64,000 nt of DNA from Siniperca chuatsi. Taxonomy: Eukaryota; Chordata; Actinopteri; Centrarchiformes; Sinipercidae. The notes beneath the pieces were generated by a model. That model did no database searches, was not told the DNA's origin, and saw only the letters and a program-made list of their open reading frames with translations. The position numbers were made by a program, and so were the translations under genes. Shown here piece after piece: positions 50,101 to 57,995 of this stretch. The DNA lies in the NCBI RefSeq assembly GCF_020085105.1, contig NC_058062.1:24957562-25021561 (forward strand), in the 5' to 3' direction. Numbering within the stretch: the first letter of the stretch is position 1; every line of letters begins with the position of its first letter.

Positions 50101-53100
50101 CACTCTTCCTGAACCAGCCGTCCTATCATCTGCTCTGAAGCCTCTGGCATCATCGCAAACCTACGGGAATGGCTTCCACAAGTTCACCGGGAACTCTCAA
50201 ACAGCAAGTAAGTGTTTCGGTCTGCTGTCCAGAGGTCCACTGGAATGAGCGCTAACATTAGCCGTATCTATTCATGCAGTTATGGTACCGGTGCTTGGAG
50301 CGGCTGAAACTCATATTTCAGCAATCATTTCTCACATTTTATACAGTATTTGCCATTAGGCAAAAAGATTCCTTCTAGATATCTATCTGATATTGCTGTG
50401 GCTAGATTCAAGGAAGCGATCCCATCTGCATTTAATTCAATGCCATGTCTCAATATAACAGAGGACTCCTATGCTAATTTCAGCCCCTCCCAAATTGACC
50501 ATCTAGTTGATAGTGCTGCAGGCTCACTGTGAACGACACTCGACTCTATCGCTCCTCTAAAAAAGAAGATAATAAAACAAAGAAGGTTAGCTCCATGGTA
50601 TAACCCCCAAACCTGAAAGGAAATGGCTTTCCAACAATCTGGAAGAATCTCGTTTAGTCTGGCAAGATAGTCTTAAAACATATAGGAAGGCCCTCCGTAA
50701 TGCCAGAGCAGCCTACTACTCATCATTAATAGAAGAAAATAAAAACAACCCCAGGTTTCTTTTCAGCACTGTAGCCAGGCTGACAGAGAGTCACAGCTCT
50801 ATAGAACCAAGTATTTCTATAGCGCTCAGTAGTAATGACTTCATGAGCTAATATTAAAAGTTTAACTATTAGAGAAAAAATTCATCACGTCCTGCAATCA
50901 ACCAGTTCCGATTTATCTTCAAACACAGATAGTGCTGATATGCTCCTGCTGCTTTGCTCCTATCGACCTTCTTCATCTAACTTCAACTATAAATTCATCT
51001 AAGCTATTAACCTACACAACCCTTTAAAGTAGCTGTAATTAAACTGCTTCTTAAAAAGCCCACTCTTGATCCAGGGGTTTTAGCTATTTACTATAGACCT
51101 ATATCTAACCTTCGCTTTCTCTCTAAGATCCTTGAGAAAGCAGTCGCCAATCAGTTGTGTGATTTTCTAAATAACAATAGTTTATTTGAGGATTTTCAGT
51201 CAGGAATTAGATTGCATCATAGCACAGAGACAGCACTGGTGAAATTTAGAAATTACCTTTTAATTGCATCAGACAATGGACTTGTCTTTGTACTTGTCTT
51301 GTTAGATCTTAGTGCTGCATTCGACACCATTGACCATCACATCCTATTACAGAGACTGGAACATTCAATTGGCATTACAGGAACCGCACTAAAGCTGGTT
51401 TAAATCCTATATATCAGATCGATCTCAGTTTGTACATGTTAATGGTGAGTCCTCCGTGAGTCCTCCTTGAATTTACGTATTACCATAATACGTTCCTGCA
51501 AATGTTTCACAATAAAAGCCTTGTTGTGAAATGAAGGGATTCTATCCACTGAAATACTGGAGGGCTTTTAATTTTAAACGGATACAGGCGGTGCAGCTGC
51601 CCAGCCGCTTGCCTGCACCGCCACCCAGCCACTCGCCTGTACCGCCGCCCAGCTGCTTGCCTGCTCCGCCGCCCAGCGACCCGCCAGCTCCACTGCCGTC
51701 TCCAGTCTCAGCACCGCGGCAATCATCACTCCCTGTTGGATCGCAGCAGCCAACATCCCCTGCCGGATGGCAGCGGACAGCACCCCCCCTGCTGGATGGC
51801 AGCAGACATCACTCCCTGCTAGATAGCAGCAGACAGCACCCCCTGCTGGATGGCAGCAACTCCTCGTTCCCAGACTCTCTGCAGGACCGCAGCAGCATCC
51901 TGCCCCTGGACTCCCTGCCGGATCGCAGTCACCTCCTTTCCCAGCTGGATCGCAGCAGCTCCCTGGACTCCCTGTCCGAGGCTCCCAACTCCAAACCTGT
52001 CCAAGCTCCGGGTCGTCCGTCCAAGGATCCCAACTCCACACCTGTCCAGGCCCCGGGTCGTCCGTCCAAGGATCCCAACTCCACACCTGTCCAGGCCCCG
52101 GGTCATCCGTCCAAGGATCCCAACTCCACACCTGTCCAAGCTCCGGGTCGTCCGTCCGAGGATCCCAACTCCACACCTGTCCAGGCTCCAGGTCGTCCGT
52201 CTGAGGATCCCAACTCCACACCTGTCCAAGCTCCAGGTCGTCCGTCTGAGGATCCCAACTCCACACCTGTCCAGGCTCCAGGTCGTCCGTCCGAGGATCC
52301 CAACTCCACACCTGTCCAGGCTCCAGGTCGTCCGTCTGAGGATCCCAACTCCACACCTGTCCAGGCCCCGGGTCGTCCGTCCGAAGCTCCCAACTCCACA
52401 CCTGCCCAGGCCCCAGCCGTCTGCCCGGATCAACCTGCTCCCCGTGGTGGAGGACGATCACCAAGTCAGCAGGGTTTTTCGGCCCTCGGGAGCTGGCCGT
52501 GGAGGGGGGGGTACTGTCACGAATATGCCAGGTTCCACCGTCTGCTAATGAAGCACACCTGCTCCCTATCACACTCCTGTTCCCCATCAGCTCCTAATCA
52601 CAGCCAGCATAAAAAGCCCAGCACTCACCTCAGCCAGTTGTCCGACCTCGTTTGGTGCAAGGACTCCCCATGCTACACAGCATATTCCCTATGTCCCTTC
52701 TTCAGCGACCTCCCTCTCCAGCATTCTCCCTCTCCAGTGATCCCCCTCTCCAGCGATCCCCATGCCAGCAAGTCTTCCCTCCAGCAGACTTCCCCATCTC
52801 CATACCTGCACAACTGTCTTCACCTACTAAAACCTAATAAAGAACCCTCTGTTTCCATATCGGTGTCTCCTGCCTGTCTGTCCGTAACAATCTGACAGCT
52901 TTAGTTACTAGTTACTTTACAAATTAAGATTTTTGTACAAAACATTTGAAGAGCATATAAAATATGATGTTTTGTTACAAATTAAACTCCCCAACAGACA
53001 GAAAATGAATTGGCAACTATTTTGATAATCATTTAAATTTTTCATGTAAAAAATGGTTCCAGCTTCTCAAATGTGAGGATTTGCTGCTTTTCCTTTTAAT

Positions 53101-55693
53101 TATTTTTAATGTATTTTTAAAAAAAAACAATTAATTGATTAATCAAGAAAATAATCAGCAGATTAATTCATAATGAAAATAATCATTAGCTGCAGTCCTA
53201 TACAAAACAGTTTGGTCCACCTCAACCTACAACAGTAAAATCCTGCTTTTACATTAATGCATGAGTGATAATAATCTAATGATGTAATATACAGTATAAT
53301 AGTATAAAATCCTCAGGGGCCATTTTTCTGCATTGAGTAGACCTACTTTTACTTTTAATATTTAAAGTACATTTTCCTGATAATACTTAAGTAGCATTTT
53401 TAATGCATGGACTTTTACTTGTAACCGAGTATTTTTACAGTGTGGTATTAGTATTTTTACTTGAGTAAAGGATCTGAATACTTCTTCCACCGCTGGAAAT
53501 GTACATTATGTACATTAGTTGGCATGCCCATTACATGACAGGCGCCAGGAGTTTATTCACCCTTGTTTCCCCCCCCTGGCCTGTATTGGGGACTGGCCTT
53601 TATTTGTTCGTGTCAGCCACACCCCCGGCCATCAATATTGGTATTGACTACTCAGTTGAGAAAATACTGTATAAAATGTGAAAAATGATTGCTGAAATAT
53701 GAGTTTCAGCCACTCCAAGCACCTGTTCCGTAACTGCGTAGCTGCAAACAGCGGCTGTGTTGACCTAGTAATCCTCTGACATGACTGGACAGCTACGCCG
53801 ATAGTTGTCACAAGTTCACCTGGAACTCCCAGACAGCAAGTTAGTCTGTTTCTCTCTATCATTGTTAGTGCTTGTTCCAGTAGACCTCTGGCAGACAAAC
53901 GTGAATTAAAAGTTTAACCAGCTTAACCACTGTAACCAGCCCAGTTCTATGTGAGAAAACAACTGCAGACAGAAACAGACTTACTTGCTGTTTGAGAGTT
54001 CCCGGTGAACTCATGGAAACCATTCCCGTAGGTTTGCGATGATGCCAGAGGCTTCAGAGCGGACAGCTCGTTCAGGAAGAGTGACGTTCTATCGTTAGTA
54101 TGCAGATTATATGTAAATCATGCTCTCCTTGCCCCCTCCCCTCAGACCCCTCCTCTCCATGCCAAAACGGAGACAGAAAGTTGAAACTGAAAACCAGTCA
54201 GTGTTGGGCAAGCTACTTGGAAATTGTAGTGAGCTAAACTACTAGTTACTCTACATTAAATGAAGCTTCACTACACTGAACCTACCCCCCCAGAGAAATA
54301 TAGCAAGCCAAGTTACAGCAACATGGCAAAAATAGCTTACTATATAGAAGCCTTTTTTTTTTTTTACATTGAACCAACTTCATTCCAAGTCAGTGCTATC
54401 TAAGTGATCAATAAAACTGTCAGTAAGCGGTGCTCTCTGCTCTCGCTGCTCCAAAGCCAACCACGCTTAATTTTATTCACTTTCTGCCAACAGAAAGTGA
54501 GGGAGGGAAAGACATAATAGCGGAAAGTCAAATGTTTTTGTGTACTGACCTTTTTTCTCTCCTGCACCTCAGTGTTGAAAAAGAAGCACTCAGCATACTG
54601 TGGAGAAACAGAAGAATGGCACACACTAAAATGCAGATTTAGTGTGCAAACAGACTTTTTGAGAATACTTAATTTTGTTACTTTTCTACTGTGGACACTA
54701 ACATTTTCAAAACCTGGTTAGAGTTGGTATGCAGTACAGAACTGGAACACATGCAGTGACCAAGACCATAAAGGGAGGGGCAGTGCCTCTTGAATTGAAC
54801 AACTTTAACTGGCTGCACCAGAGTGGAGATTCAAAGTCCATGGAATCAAAATGTAGCTTTATAAGAGAGAGAGTAGGAGGGAGAACAGCGGCAAGACAAG
54901 GGTAGACTGGTCATGGGGAGTACAGGAGGGGTCCCAGTGGGCCACTACAAAAATCACGCAATGAAAAGAATAAATCAAACACCAGAGAGAGAGAGAGACT
55001 TCAGTCACAAATACTAGAAGAATTCCTTCACAAAGGCAGCATCATAAGTCCAGAAATCCTCCACCACACAAATGACGGGAAACTTCCTATATCCTGGCAG
55101 AAAGCAGTAAGATATGTATCCGCCTTCATACTACTTTGTTCAATCAGTCTGAGTTGGTGAAAATTCAGTATGTTCTGTATTTTACTGTTTAAAGTATTTG
55201 TTGTCTCGTGATTATTGATCTATTTTGTTGTCTTGTTAAAGTGCAATAGTTTTAATAATATGTAATTTAGCTTGGGCAATAATGTTAACATTATTAACAT
55301 CCATGCCAATAAAGTTTATTTTGAAAGAGGTGGAGGAGCAACACAGATGGACAAAGGAAAGAGAGAGAGAGAGAAGGACTAATGACACTGAAATCATTCA
55401 ACATGTTTTAGTAGGGAAATATACAGACAGTTCAAATGAACAAGCAATGTGTTCATTACTTTTGTATTATTTCAAGCCATTTAATTCAGCCAATGACATC
55501 CATTAACATTAGTTAACGTGGACTTATAATATTACCAACTGGCTACAAAAATGAATGCTTCTAGTTACAGACTGATGCAGTAGTCATAGCAATAATCAAT
55601 GACCTGGGTGTTGTAGCTGTCCAGTAGGAGCTGGACAGTGTCCTGGTCTCCTTGAATGATGCTCTCAATGATCCCCTCCATGTCTGGCACCAT
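30690..55693 (-). CDS. ric8a: Ric-8/synembryn (RIC8A-like), complete, twelve coding exons
   Basis: Ric-8 is a cytosolic armadillo-fold chaperone and guanine-nucleotide exchange factor for nascent G-protein alpha subunits. Coding exons on the minus strand are 55693-55604, 54597-54550, 47625-47536, 47208-46652, 45361-45226, 44331-44143, 38802-38708, 38287-38137, 36400-36305, 35555-35411, 31223-30941 and 30843-30690. Together they give 2034 nt, 677 aa plus stop, in frame throughout. Landmarks are [13 protein letters not shown] (exon 4), [19 protein letters not shown] (5), [11 protein letters not shown] (6), [15 protein letters not shown] (8), [12 protein letters not shown] and [20 protein letters not shown] (10), and [18 protein letters not shown] plus [18 protein letters not shown] (11). 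The phrase VTGRVE, followed by [12 protein letters not shown], favours RIC8A over RIC8B. Human RIC8A is about 530 aa; the excess here is an acidic exon 3 and a ~90-residue insert in exon 4. Intron 8 uses a GC donor. Introns are loaded with transposons. Gene identity is firm; the paralogue assignment is less so. Confidence 0.93.
30941..31223 (-). CDS. ric8a: ric8a coding exon 11
   Basis: The exon encodes [20 protein letters not shown], the acidic [16 protein letters not shown] region and [18 protein letters not shown] to MINRLS. The acidic Ser/Thr cluster matches the place where CK2 phosphorylates mammalian Ric-8A. Confidence 0.95.
31790..32000 (-). repeat. L2-type LINE 3' end, family A
   Basis: ATTCAATTCAATTCAATTTT tail, TATAGCGCCAATTCATAGCA, then GGCAAGGAAAAACTTCC. 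It interrupts the left foldback arm. Confidence 0.82.
32101..32528. mobile_element. MITE with AGACTGTATATAAA ends
   Basis: CATAGACTGTATATAAAGAT at 32101 and the inverse ATATATATATAGTCTGTG ending 32528 form terminal inverted repeats of about 22 nt around 0.4 kb of non-coding DNA. Confidence 0.65.
32744..33450 (-). mobile_element. L2-type LINE 3' portion, family B
   Basis: The minus strand encodes [20 protein letters not shown] and [20 protein letters not shown]. The 3' end is CTATAAATAAATTTCATTAT with an ATT tail. It is the same family as 19763-22560. Confidence 0.85.
33595..33775 (-). mobile_element. Ty3/gypsy-type LTR fragment
   Basis: The minus strand starts TGTGTCATGGTTGTTTGTCC and continues through ACTTCCTGTCTTTGTTTGCT and CACCTGTGTCTCGTTGTCTC. 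The same sequence occurs in plus orientation at 63845-64000. Confidence 0.6.
34641..35410. other. ric8a intron 10, right part
   Basis: AT-rich DNA. No further exon was seen. Confidence 0.4.
35411..35555 (-). CDS. ric8a: ric8a coding exon 10
   Basis: The exon encodes [40 protein letters not shown] and LFVLCKEN plus one base. This is the most conserved block of the family. The acceptor is GGCCCAG and the donor ACG|GTATAG. Confidence 0.94.
35710..36105 (+). mobile_element. Ty3/gypsy-type LTR, 5'-truncated
   Basis: CACCTGGTATATATCAGCCC is a TATA-like promoter word, CAATAAATGATTG a poly(A) signal, and the element ends CACCGGCCGTGACA at 36105. It lies in ric8a intron 9. Confidence 0.6.
36305..36400 (-). 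CDS. ric8a: ric8a coding exon 9
   Basis: The exon encodes [20 protein letters not shown] then [12 protein letters not shown] (32 residues). The acceptor is TTATACAG and the donor AAG|GTAATG. Confidence 0.92.
36789..36818. repeat. (TG)n microsatellite
   Basis: TG run with one A interruption. Confidence 0.9.
36830..37430 (+). mobile_element. LTR-like element with internal satellite
   Basis: CACAGTATATCTACCTGGCT resembles an LTR TATA region and ACAATAAAGACTGTTAAAAC carries a poly(A) signal, followed by a ~90-nt tail. The layout is that of a gypsy-type LTR with the (GGCCAA)n array inside it. The borders are uncertain. Confidence 0.45.
36972..37044. repeat. (GGCCAA)12 satellite
   Basis: About twelve uninterrupted hexamers TGGCCAAGGCCAAGGCC..., preceded by an 11-C run. 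All frames are open, giving Gly-Gln or Trp-Pro repeats; this is not evidence for a protein. Confidence 0.95.
37431..38098. other. ric8a intron 8, middle
   Basis: AT-rich DNA. No exon or named repeat was seen. Confidence 0.4.
38099..38132. repeat. (AC)n microsatellite at the ric8a exon 8 donor
   Basis: Seventeen AC units. On the minus strand the (GT)n run begins within the GCAAGT donor itself. Confidence 0.95.
38137..38287 (-). CDS. ric8a: ric8a coding exon 8 (GC donor)
   Basis: The exon encodes [20 protein letters not shown] to [11 protein letters not shown]. The acceptor is TTCCATAG. The only donor that keeps the frame and the alignment ([13 protein letters not shown] against KRLHK|THRLKESV) is AGG|GCAAGT, a GC-AG intron. 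Confidence 0.88.
38397..38562. repeat. Penelope-end palindrome 2
   Basis: The left arm (38397-38481, AGAAAAGGTTTCAGTCGTAG) and right arm (38482-38562, ending CTACGACTGAAACCTTTTCT) are almost perfect inverses of about 80 nt. The centre is ATTCTCAATTGTACTTCC. The tract then continues into AGATGGAACACTCCTGAATG. It lies in ric8a intron 7 between exons 7 and 8. Confidence 0.9.
38708..38802 (-). CDS. ric8a: ric8a coding exon 7
   Basis: The exon encodes [20 protein letters not shown] then [11 protein letters not shown] and two bases of the next codon. It matches [16 protein letters not shown] of RIC8A. The acceptor is TTTTTCAG and the donor AGG|GTCAGA. Confidence 0.92.
38975..39090 (+). repeat. L2-type LINE 3' end, family A
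   Basis: AATAATATTATAAAGAGTAC to GGCGCTATATAAATAAAATT and a TTTAA tail. Confidence 0.82.
39205..41003. mobile_element. foldback element with ~330-bp AT-rich inverted arms
   Basis: The left end GGAAGCCTATAGGGGACTAT (39209) and the right end ATAGTCCCCTATATGCTTCC (ending 41000) are inverted. The arms share CACATATGTATGTGTTATTT, CATACTCGTATGGG and AGCTGTTTGACATTAAATTT in inverse and extend about 330 nt. The loop holds a family A LINE 3' end (39692-39790) and (AAT)n at 40450. No transposase was seen. Confidence 0.75.
39692..39790 (-). repeat. L2-type LINE 3' end, family A
   Basis: AATTTTATTTATATAGCACC and GTAGAGTAGGTCTAGACCGG inside the foldback loop. Confidence 0.78.
40996..41541. mobile_element. 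hAT-like MITE with 8-bp target duplication
   Basis: The element 41004-41533 begins TAGGGCTGGGCGATATG and ends CGATATATCGTCCAGCCCTA. It is flanked by direct repeats CTTCCATA at 40996-41003 and 41534-41541, the 8-bp duplication expected of hAT elements. No transposase frame is present. Confidence 0.88.
41560..43460 (+). mobile_element. decayed RTE/Rex-type non-LTR retrotransposon
   Basis: The plus strand keeps endonuclease pieces ([20 protein letters not shown] then TNTIF near 42010-42090). Near the 3' end it has [18 protein letters not shown] and [13 protein letters not shown] (43090-43230). The terminal non-coding phrase GATCCCCCAGTAAGAGCTGG and a GAATGAATGGAATGGATGGA tail end at about 43460. 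Most of the reverse transcriptase is deleted or scrambled. The clade name is from general resemblance. Confidence 0.75.
43461..44142. other. ric8a intron 6, left of exon 6
   Basis: No exon or clear repeat was seen. Confidence 0.4.
44143..44331 (-). CDS. ric8a: ric8a coding exon 6
   Basis: The exon encodes 63 residues including [20 protein letters not shown] and [18 protein letters not shown]. The acceptor is CCTGTCAG and the donor GAG|GTGACC. Confidence 0.92.
44332..45225. other. ric8a intron 5
   Basis: AT-rich DNA. Nothing recognised. Confidence 0.45.
45226..45361 (-). CDS. ric8a: ric8a coding exon 5
   Basis: The exon encodes [17 protein letters not shown] (first codon split with exon 4) and [20 protein letters not shown]. 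The acceptor is TGGAAG|GCT and the donor CAG|GTAAAA. The [10 protein letters not shown] helix is highly conserved in Ric-8. Confidence 0.92.
45362..46651. other. ric8a intron 4
   Basis: No exon was seen. AT-rich with short tandem ATATTATATA words near 45820. Confidence 0.45.
46652..47208 (-). CDS. ric8a: ric8a coding exon 4 (large, with insert)
   Basis: The exon encodes 185 residues and two bases. The first ~54 ([16 protein letters not shown] to LAHLGGI) and last 23 ([20 protein letters not shown]) are Ric-8 armadillo helices. Between them lie about 108 low-complexity, charged and Ser/Ala-rich residues where human RIC8A has about 17. The insert reads through without stops. Confidence 0.9.
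47536..47625 (-). CDS. ric8a: ric8a coding exon 3 (acidic)
   Basis: The exon encodes 30 residues, [20 protein letters not shown] then [10 protein letters not shown]. The acceptor is GTTGATCAG and the donor CAG|GTACTT, phase 0. Mammalian RIC8 has no counterpart at this point, where its sequence runs directly from RKR to the LAELL helix. The Ser-Asp clusters look like casein-kinase-2 sites. Confidence 0.75.
48700..48718. repeat. (CA)n microsatellite
   Basis: A short CA run followed by CGCACGCATGCATGCA. Confidence 0.85.
48838..48855 (-). CDS. candidate 18-nt microexon in ric8a intron 2
   Basis: The minus strand reads CTGCAG|, then 18 nt encoding QQQLEE, then |GTAAAT. It is phase 0 on both sides, as are the neighbouring exons 2 and 3, so inclusion keeps the frame. 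It is not counted in the 677-aa model. The exon is too short for sequence evidence alone. Confidence 0.3.
50350..51425 (+). mobile_element. L2-type LINE internal fragment, family A
   Basis: The plus strand encodes [20 protein letters not shown] (50380), a linker with FRTVARL-like frames, [20 protein letters not shown] (51155) and [20 protein letters not shown] (51310). The frame is broken several times. It stops before the YADD box, with no LINE 3' end attached. Confidence 0.82.
51530..52514 (+). mobile_element. Ty3/gypsy 3' coding end with proline-rich tandem repeats
   Basis: An open frame starts at an ATG at 51531, but the true start is unknown because the upstream pol is missing. It gives Pro-rich units ([18 protein letters not shown]), then Leu/Ser/Asp units ([20 protein letters not shown]), then the 15-residue repeat array. 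A polypurine tract, TGGAGGGGGGGGTA, at 52500-52513 sits directly before the LTR. Fish gypsy elements often have such a tail after the integrase, so I read this as the end of a Pol polyprotein rather than a host gene. Confidence 0.7.
51982..52430 (+). repeat. 45-bp coding VNTR, ~10 units
   Basis: The unit encodes [15 protein letters not shown]. There are eight good copies with variants RPSK and HPSK, plus a degenerate unit at each end ([16 protein letters not shown] and [12 protein letters not shown]). The 45-bp period keeps all frames open on both strands. Confidence 0.95.
52515..52889 (+). mobile_element. Ty3/gypsy 3' LTR
   Basis: It begins TGTCACGAATATGCC and ends CTGTCCGTAACA, and contains a TATA-like CAGCATAAAAAGCCC and poly(A) signal CTAATAAAGAACCC. 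It is 375 bp and follows a polypurine tract. No 5' LTR was found. Confidence 0.75.
53333..53500 (-). repeat. hAT-type repeat end
   Basis: TTTTTACTTGAGTAAAGGAT then CTGAATACTTCTTCCACCGC is a common teleost terminal sequence, here in the minus sense. Confidence 0.65.
54206..54549. other. ric8a intron 2, right part
   Basis: No exon was seen. It includes a T10 run at 54352-54364. Confidence 0.45.
54550..54597 (-). CDS. ric8a: ric8a coding exon 2
   Basis: The exon encodes [16 protein letters not shown] (16 residues), aligning with the SFTF...RKR segment of RIC8A. The acceptor is CTCCACAG and the donor AAG|GTCAGT. Confidence 0.85.
54598..55603. other. ric8a intron 1
   Basis: AT-rich DNA. No exon was seen. 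Confidence 0.45.
55604..55693 (-). CDS. ric8a: ric8a coding exon 1
   Basis: The exon encodes 30 residues, [20 protein letters not shown] then [10 protein letters not shown]. An acceptor-like TTGGGCTGCAG precedes the ATG by two bases, so a non-coding first exon is expected. An in-frame ATG four codons later (55681) is an alternative start. The donor CAG|GTCATT is weak but fits the frame and the homology. Confidence 0.8.
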
Positions 55694-56359
55694 GCCTGCA
55701 GCCCAAACACAAAAAAACAGTCCAGTGCTTAAAAATGATGAGCAATCGTCATCCAAGAGGAGCATCTAGTAGTTATATTACCTAGTTCCACATCTCTGAA
55801 TCAATGGTATAAAATTAAATGAACTGTGATCAAATGATTACAATCAAATATCAACTTAATCATAATTAGAAAAATGTATCTAACACAAAATAGCTTGCAT
55901 GGACTATAAAAAAGTAACATCACTACAAGTAATTAGCAAAATCACAGATGTCACCAATTGACATACATAATTTGTAGAAAGTCAGCCATGAAAAAACTAA
56001 ATGCTTCTTGGATGAATAAAAATGAAAAAATATATACTGAAATAAAACTGTGTTCAAAGTGTCAATTGAAACAAATATATACCCTGAATTTAAATTACAT
56101 CGTTTTACATTACTTTGGATAAAAACTTACCACAACAGAATTGAAAAGTTTTAAAAAATGTCAAATGCCATGAAAGAGAATGACATTGTCATCAAATTCA
56201 TTTGTTACTTAATAACACTAATAGTTCTCAGTTGATTTTTTACAAAATACACATGATAGAAAACCACTGCTGGAACTGACATTTCTTGCAGTGATGTACA
56301 GTAGCAGCTCAGTGTTACAGCAGCAGCACTATGCAGTGACCATGAGTTCGTGCACTCAC

Positions 56360-56520
56360 CTGTCGGTGTTGTTAGAGGAGTGGACACACACAACCACTGA
56401 CAGCTTCTCCTTCGTCTCTCTGATAAAACAATGGCTGAGTAATCTTTTTTCTCCTCTTGCTCCACACCGTCCCTCCCTCCTTCACTCTCTAAGCCCTGGA
56501 TTTACTCTGGCCGCCTAAAC
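56360..56520 (-). other. candidate non-coding first exon of ric8a
   Basis: A strong donor ACACCGACAG|GTGAGT ends at 56360 on the minus strand, about 0.67 kb upstream of the coding exon whose ATG follows an acceptor. A TGACGTA (CRE-like) word lies at 550-556 of this kilobase (56550-56556). The transcription start is unknown. Confidence 0.35.
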
Positions 56521-56864
56521 TACTACCTGCACTCTTCACCTGGAGCAAGTGACGTAGCTGAGCTGAGATGGAGAATGTCCCCACAGGGAAACATCCTAGA
56601 CAGGTCTATAGGCTCAAATCTCTACTTGTACACATGGAATATCAAAATGTAATGGGATGCCTGCCGTGATATTTTCTGCGCACATCCATGTTGCCATCCT
56701 CAGGCTAAAATGTCAACTTTGTAAACAAGACATACCATACTTGTTGCAGAATTTCCATAAAATTGCTGAAAAGAAATGCTGAATAAAATATAAATCTGTA
56801 AATATATATATAACAAAAGGGGCTCTCCTCCCTGCCACACCCCTCTGACAATTAATGAATTGGA

Positions 56865-57995
56865 CGGTGTCGTCCCTCATTCGTCCAGGAGTGTTCTATC
56901 GTAGAAAAGGTTTCAGTCGTAGTCATCTGGACACTGTTTTCAGAATCAAGACGTTTCGGCTCCCATCCGGAAGTCATTCTCAATTGTGAAAAAATTGGAC
57001 GGGAACTGGAAATTTAAGCTAATCTGAGTTACATAAGCCCCGCCCTCAGGAGGGAATCTGCCTGAGTATCTGTTAATAGCTAGTTTCACCTGAAACTGAC
57101 CTAATAGTTTCAAGATGGCCCAGTGATCAGTAATCAGGCCTATTGTTCTCTGGCTGCATCTACTTCATCACTGTTAAGTGCCTGATTAGCATGTGATAGG
57201 CGTGACCAAGGTGATAATACACTCTGATAGACTTTGGGCAGATTAAATCTCAGACCACCATTTCTGTTCAAAGAGGGGTTCTCTTTCTTCACAAAAATGG
57301 CTTCCTTGACGCCCCGTTCAAACCAACTCTTCTCTCTACTAAGAATCTTCACCTTCAAATGTGCGGTTTGTAGCTTTTAAATGCAAATGCACGGCACTCT
57401 GCAATCCTGAGTTAGCGTGTCGTCTGTGCTGATGAAGTCTTTTGTGAAGTGGCTGTTTGGTCTCGCCTATGTACCGTTCTTTGCAGTTTTCCTCACTGCA
57501 CTGAATGGAGTAGACAACATTGCTCTGTTTCTGTGTGGGTAACTTGTCCTTAGGGTGAACGAGTTTCTGTCTTAAAGTGTTGCCTGGTTTAAAGAAGACA
57601 GGAACATCGTGCTGTCTAAAGATCCTTTGTAGTTTTTCAGACAGTCCAGATACATAAGGGATGGAGACACCGTTCCTTCTTGGTTCTGTTCCACTTTTGT
57701 CCTGTTTTTTGGCTCTTTTAACTTTGTTGATCGCCCAAGTAGGATAACCACAGGCTGAGAGAGCATTCTGGACATGCCTCTCCTCTTTCTTCTTACCCTC
57801 TGAACCGGTGGGCACTTCTTGGGCTCTGTGTTGTAATGTCCGGATTACACCCAGCTTGTGCTGTAGTGGATGGTGTGAGTCAAAGAGCAGGTATTGAATT
57901 AACGAATTGAATGAATTGAATTTTAAACCACAAATCAGTGTTTTATGAAGAAACAACACCTGCCACTCAACAGGTTGGGGGATAACTGTTTTCAT
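56865..57995 (-). mobile_element. Penelope-like element with GIY-YIG domain
   Basis: The minus strand encodes YVSGLSEKLQRIFRQHDVPV, NVVYSIQCSEENCKERYIGE and TKQPLHKRLHQHRRHANSGL. These are the GIY-YIG endonuclease region (Y-S-I ... Y-I-G) with the Cys-containing insert typical of Penelope-like elements. A frameshift near 57350 separates it from VKILSREKSWFERGVKEAIF. The 3' end is the same GACTTCCGGATGGGAGCCGA sequence found in the two palindromes. The reverse transcriptase is missing, so the element is 5'-truncated. Confidence 0.88.

Larger units (their letters stand above)
49985..54205. mobile_element. inverted-repeat composite carrying LINE and gypsy pieces
   Basis: Left arm 49999-50350 and right arm about 53655-54200 are inverted: GTTTCAACTTTCTGTCTCCG against its inverse ending near 54190, GGGAATGGCTTCC and AACTCTCAAACAGCAAG near 50170-50210 against 53985-54035, and CGGCTGAAACTCATATTTCA against 53690-53715. 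The right arm has an extra, diverged direct copy at about 53780-53900. Between the arms lie a plus-strand LINE (50350-51420) and a gypsy 3' end (51530-52889). Confidence 0.65.

Noticed and set aside
51574..52587. Long open frames on the minus strand across the proline-rich array
   Set aside because: A 45-bp repeat without stops keeps every frame open. The plus frame fits a gypsy Pol tail with a polypurine tract and LTR next to it.
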